Below are positions 61,575-64,000 of a stretch of DNA of 64,000 bases, in pieces. Each line of letters starts with the position of its first letter. Positions within the stretch are counted from its first letter, which is position 1. Both the position numbers and the translations under genes were made by a program. A model generated the notes under the pieces. The model was not told the DNA's origin and ran no database searches. It worked only from the letters and a program-made list of their open reading frames with translations. Source of the stretch: Anaerosporobacter mobilis DSM 15930 (lineage in GTDB: Bacteria > Bacillota > Clostridia > Lachnospirales > Lachnospiraceae); NCBI RefSeq assembly GCF_900142955.1, contig NZ_FRCP01000007.1:62001-126000 (forward strand), given 5' to 3'.

Positions 61575-61937
61575 TTATTTTCTATTCTCATAAGCCTTTC
61601 GTTCCATCTCCATCTCTTCATACATATGGAACACATCCCATGTTCGGTTCACCGCTGTCATGACTGCTTTATAAGTCATAGGAATTTTAGCTGCTCTCAT
61701 CTTCTGCAACATGGTATTAAAGTGACTCTCTGTAAAATCACAGAAAACCATAAGGCTTCCTTCTGGTGCTTCTCCTTCATATACAATATCTTCTTCCTCT
61801 TTATCGTAACCTGCAAGTTTACCTAATGTCTGTTTAAACTGGGATACCTCTACTTCAACAACTTTAATATGCATAGGTGTAGCTATTTTTCTAATATTTG
61901 TGGCTTCTTTTGATTGGAATAACAAAATCTTTTCCAT
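61575..61937 (-). CDS. DUF3783 protein
   Basis: 120 residues. It matches DUF3783 in shape: N-terminal ILLFQSKEATNIRKIATPMH, then VFCDFTESHFNTMLQKMRAA, and a C-terminal VMTAVNRTWDVFHMYEEMEM. No catalytic motif is obvious; function unknown. Start follows AGGAGG. Confidence 0.75.
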   Translation of the reverse strand: MEKILLFQSKEATNIRKIATPMHIKVVEVEVSQFKQTLGKLAGYDKEEEDIVYEGEAPEGSLMVFCDFTESHFNTMLQKMRAAKIPMTYKAVMTAVNRTWDVFHMYEEMEMERKAYENRK

Positions 61938-61986
61938 ATATTCATTCCTCCTATACGACTGTTTCTCTCATATTTCTTTTCATATC

Positions 61987-62022
61987 AAAACAGTTGAAAG
62001 CACTAATCTGCCTTCAACTGTT
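61987..62022 (-). terminator. Terminator of the DUF503 gene
   Basis: AACAGTTGAAG pairs with CTTTCAACTGTT on the minus strand and TTGATATG follows. About 80 bases past the stop codon. Confidence 0.7.
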
Positions 62023-62101
62023 ATTGTTTAGTTTAATTACATTATATACTACTGCGCGCTATACGTCCACAGTTAAGAAAACTAACATAATTTATTAACT
62101 A

Positions 62102-62389
62102 CTAAAATACTGCTTTATCTTTCACAACATCGATAATCTCAGCATCTGTGTTTTTTTCAACATAGAGAAGAATCTCTTCCATACGTTCTTCTAAGTGCCT
62201 TTCATCTAAAGTCATACCAACGACTCCTATAACAACAATCTGATGGATATCTTGTTCGGCTATCTCTCCTACTGATACATTAAAATGGTTTCTTATCTTC
62301 TTAACAATACTTTGTACTATCATTCTCTTTTCTTTTAATGAGTGTACCCAAATAGCTCGTAATTTTATTTCTAACGCAAATACCTTCAT
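62102..62389 (-). CDS. DUF503 protein (YlxP-like)
   Basis: 95 residues, full length: ALEIKLRAIWVHSLKEKRMI, VKKIRNHFNVSVGEIAEQD and a C-terminal EEILLYVEKNTDAEII. This matches the DUF503/YlxP family, often near infB-rbfA in other Firmicutes; here it is alone. Function unknown. Start follows AAAGGAG. Confidence 0.88.
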   Translation of the reverse strand: MKVFALEIKLRAIWVHSLKEKRMIVQSIVKKIRNHFNVSVGEIAEQDIHQIVVIGVVGMTLDERHLEERMEEILLYVEKNTDAEIIDVVKDKAVF

Positions 62390-62437
62390 AGTAATGCCTA
62401 CTCCTTTCGTTGCTTAAAGATCCTCATATAGTAATAT

Positions 62438-62636
62438 ACTCAAACTTCTCACATAAAAAACATTACTTAGAGTAGATAATTGCTATATTCATAAGAAAAA
62501 CTATCTGAGCACGTCAGCACTTGATTGAGCAACGCGAAATCTTAGTACTGCTACGTGTGAAGCTAAGCGAGAGCGGGTATTTCGTTGAATATAGCAGTTA
62601 GCTACTCTTCAAAATCTTCAAGTGCGAAGTTTGAGT
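62438..62636. repeat. MITE-like family 1 element, copy B (199 bp)
   Basis: Exactly the same length as copy A, with 12 differences by my count (about 94% identity) and no gaps. Ends ACTCAAACTTCTCACAT and AAGTGCGAAGTTTGAGT. It is flanked on both sides by AATAT, a plausible 5-bp target duplication. It fills most of the 281-bp gap 62390-62670. Confidence 0.85.
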
Positions 62637-62670
62637 AATATACCAGTTGGATTAAAACAATTCCAGTAAA

Positions 62671-62958
62671 TTACGCCATACTAACATGTGATTCAAGGAT
62701 TTCACCTAATGCATTACCGCTACTAGAATGGCATCTTACAACATTCGCGTTGTTTTTCTCTGCTTCTGCCACAGCACATTTCACCATCTTATGGGATACT
62801 GTATTGGTAAACAATACAATTAAATCTGGCTTACCAATCTGTTCTCTTAAATTGCTTGTCATCTGTGTGAACACTTTAGCTTTGCAATTGTATGTTTTAC
62901 ATATTTTCTTATATTGACAGACCATCCGGTCATGTCCTCCAATTATAACAATACTCAT
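62671..62958 (-). CDS. DUF2325 protein
   Basis: 95 residues from the ATG at 62958, behind AAGGAGG. MSIVIIGGHDRMVCQYKKIC, VLFTNTVSHKMVKCAV and VVRCHSSSGNALGEIL match DUF2325, a small Rossmann-like domain often found near metal-uptake genes. It lies 42 bases after the flavodoxin gene's stop. Confidence 0.85.
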   Translation of the reverse strand: MSIVIIGGHDRMVCQYKKICKTYNCKAKVFTQMTSNLREQIGKPDLIVLFTNTVSHKMVKCAVAEAEKNNANVVRCHSSSGNALGEILESHVSMA

Positions 62959-63000
62959 ATAATTCACCTCCTTAGTTACGATCAAGTTCCTTTACTTTCC

Positions 63001-63444
63001 TTATATTGATGCTAATTTTTTACCAAGGTTTCTGCAAGCTTCTAAAACTGTATCATCAGGTGTATCTTGGCATATGATACCTTCTTCATCTACGATAGTT
63101 GCACCTGCATTCCTCATACGATCTTCCCAGTCACGCATCCACTGACCATCGCCCCATCCATAAGAACCGAATAAAGCAATTTGTTTACCAGCAGCATATT
63201 TCTCCACTTGTGATACGAAAGGTTCCATCTCACACTCTTCTAATACCTCATCTCCCATAGCAGGACAACCAAGAGCAAATACACTAGCATCTTTTAATTC
63301 TTCTATATCCATATTAGATACTTCTACTACTTCAGCTTCCTTACCATATTCTTGACTAGCATTCGTTATACCTTCTCCTATTGCTTCTGCCATAGCCTCT
63401 GTATTTCCTGTTTGTGACCAATATACAACTGTTATTTTATTCAT
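63001..63444 (-). CDS. Flavodoxin
   Basis: 147 residues. FMN phosphate loop VYWSQTGNTEAMAEAI (Ser/Thr/Asn/Thr), 50s loop SVFALGCPAMGDEVLEE and 90s loop FGSYGWGDGQWM. It carries electrons in place of ferredoxin, usually when iron is low. Start follows AAAGGAG. Confidence 0.95.
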   Translation of the reverse strand: MNKITVVYWSQTGNTEAMAEAIGEGITNASQEYGKEAEVVEVSNMDIEELKDASVFALGCPAMGDEVLEECEMEPFVSQVEKYAAGKQIALFGSYGWGDGQWMRDWEDRMRNAGATIVDEEGIICQDTPDDTVLEACRNLGKKLASI

Positions 63445-63507
63445 ACTTATTCTCCTTTTAAATGATTATTATTAGTCATTTGTAATATTCTTTGTAATGC
63501 AATATTA

Positions 63508-64000
63508 TTAATTGTAGCTTCCATAGTGCATCGTAAGAATATTCTGAATGCTTACCCCGCTTGTTAACATTCTTACAACATTCTCTCTTGCCTGATTAAA
63601 CATATAGAATATATTCCTAGTTTCTTGCACATTCCCATATACTTTCCAATACCCTGTATATAAGAAATTCTTACCTTTGTTCTCTATAAATCCAACAACA
63701 TCCTCTGGTGGATAGCCTAACAAAATCCCAAGTTCGTGAGGAAATTCCGCTCCTTCTTCTTTATACTTTGTATAACGACTTCTTAGTTCAACTAACACAG
63801 AATATAACTTAGGATTAGAATAACCGAACGAAAGCATTACTTCCTTAACCTCTTTGTTTCTAAGATATTCCTCTACTCGACTTTTATTGTATAGTAAGAA
63901 AGTTGTTTTCTCTTCTGATTTCCAGATTATCGATATAGAAATCGGTGATCTTTTGAAAATCTCATATACCATTCTTACATATTCATTGGATACAATAAAT
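63508..64000 (-). CDS. DUF3793 protein (5' end beyond the window)
   Basis: At least 154 residues from an in-frame ATG at 63972. The frame stays open to the edge, and family members are usually near 190-200 residues, so the true start is probably outside. TTFLLYNKSRVEEYLRNKEV, FPHELGILLGYPPEDVVGFI and YTGYWKVYGNVQE are DUF3793 hallmarks. The family is often seen beside flavodoxin and iron genes in Clostridia. Function unknown. Confidence 0.85.
   Translation of the reverse strand, partial: FIVSNEYVRMVYEIFKRSPISISIIWKSEEKTTFLLYNKSRVEEYLRNKEVKEVMLSFGYSNPKLYSVLVELRSRYTKYKEEGAEFPHELGILLGYPPEDVVGFIENKGKNFLYTGYWKVYGNVQETRNIFYMFNQARENVVRMLTSGVSIQNILTMHYGSYN

Noticed and set aside
60856..62636. CRISPR array or rRNA/tRNA explanation for the repeated 199-bp units
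   Set aside because: Only two units far apart, no regular short spacers, no tRNA or rRNA features; inverted ends fit a mobile element better.

Overview
The window is AT-rich, low-GC Firmicutes DNA. It most resembles a clostridial member of the Lachnospiraceae (Lachnoclostridium phytofermentans-like). The signs are AGGAGG-type ribosome binding sites, a glmS ribozyme, a glycyl T-box, a BirA-type biotin operator, the ylm/sepF/divIVA and mre/min morphogenesis clusters, and several small clostridial DUF families (DUF445, DUF3783, DUF3793, DUF4321). The species is inferred from gene content and was not tested by search. No tRNA, rRNA, CRISPR array, prophage or transposase gene was recognised. Most genes lie on the minus strand, so operons read from right to left.

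Layout. 1-8 kb: accessory genes. These include an Eis-like N-acetyltransferase coupled to an aminoglycoside 6-adenylyltransferase behind a promoter and an attenuator-like leader, small lipoprotein and membrane genes, a DMT transporter, a rubredoxin and a DUF445 protein. 8-14.5 kb: a two-component system, a nucleotidyltransferase, a MacB/LolD-type ABC exporter (ATPase plus FtsX-like permease) and a BlaI-type repressor. 14.7-23.5 kb: a housekeeping cluster (HAD phosphatase, RluD-type synthase, lspA, aroB, divIVA, ylmH, yggT, sepF, yggS, HlyD-like protein), with the decayed remains of a radical SAM gene just upstream. 24-37.8 kb: the cell-shape supercluster (miaA, PLP lyase, DUF4321, radC, mreB, mreC, mreD, PBP2, minC, minD, minE, rodA, mgsA, D,D-carboxypeptidase, P-loop protein). 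These genes are closely spaced and coupled, so rod shape, septum placement and wall trimming are probably co-expressed.

38-44.5 kb is the main plus-strand block: glmS under its ribozyme, a PurF-like protein that lacks the catalytic cysteine, a frameshifted glycosyltransferase remnant (minus strand), and bioY under a biotin-repressor-type promoter with DUF1284. 44.5-57.6 kb: polysaccharide deacetylase, glyS with promoter and T-box, a nicotinamidase-like hydrolase, a MerR-methyltransferase fusion with a MerR-type 19-bp-spacer promoter, topB, a four-module CoA-disulfide reductase with a Crp/Fnr regulator beside it, and a ferredoxin-containing aldo/keto reductase. 57.8-64 kb: a second two-component system divergent from a secreted two-repeat protein whose promoter carries a perfect 11-bp tandem repeat, then small DUF genes, a flavodoxin and a truncated DUF3793 gene at the edge.

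The most unusual signals not explained by genes are two families of small non-coding repeat elements with terminal inverted repeats (MITE-like). Family 1 has two 199-bp copies about 94% identical plus shortened derivatives. Family 2 is about 130 bp and ends in GTGTCAAAAGC-type termini. They sit in intergenic gaps at about 14.7, 40.8, 44.0, 49.9, 57.7, 60.9 and 62.5 kb.
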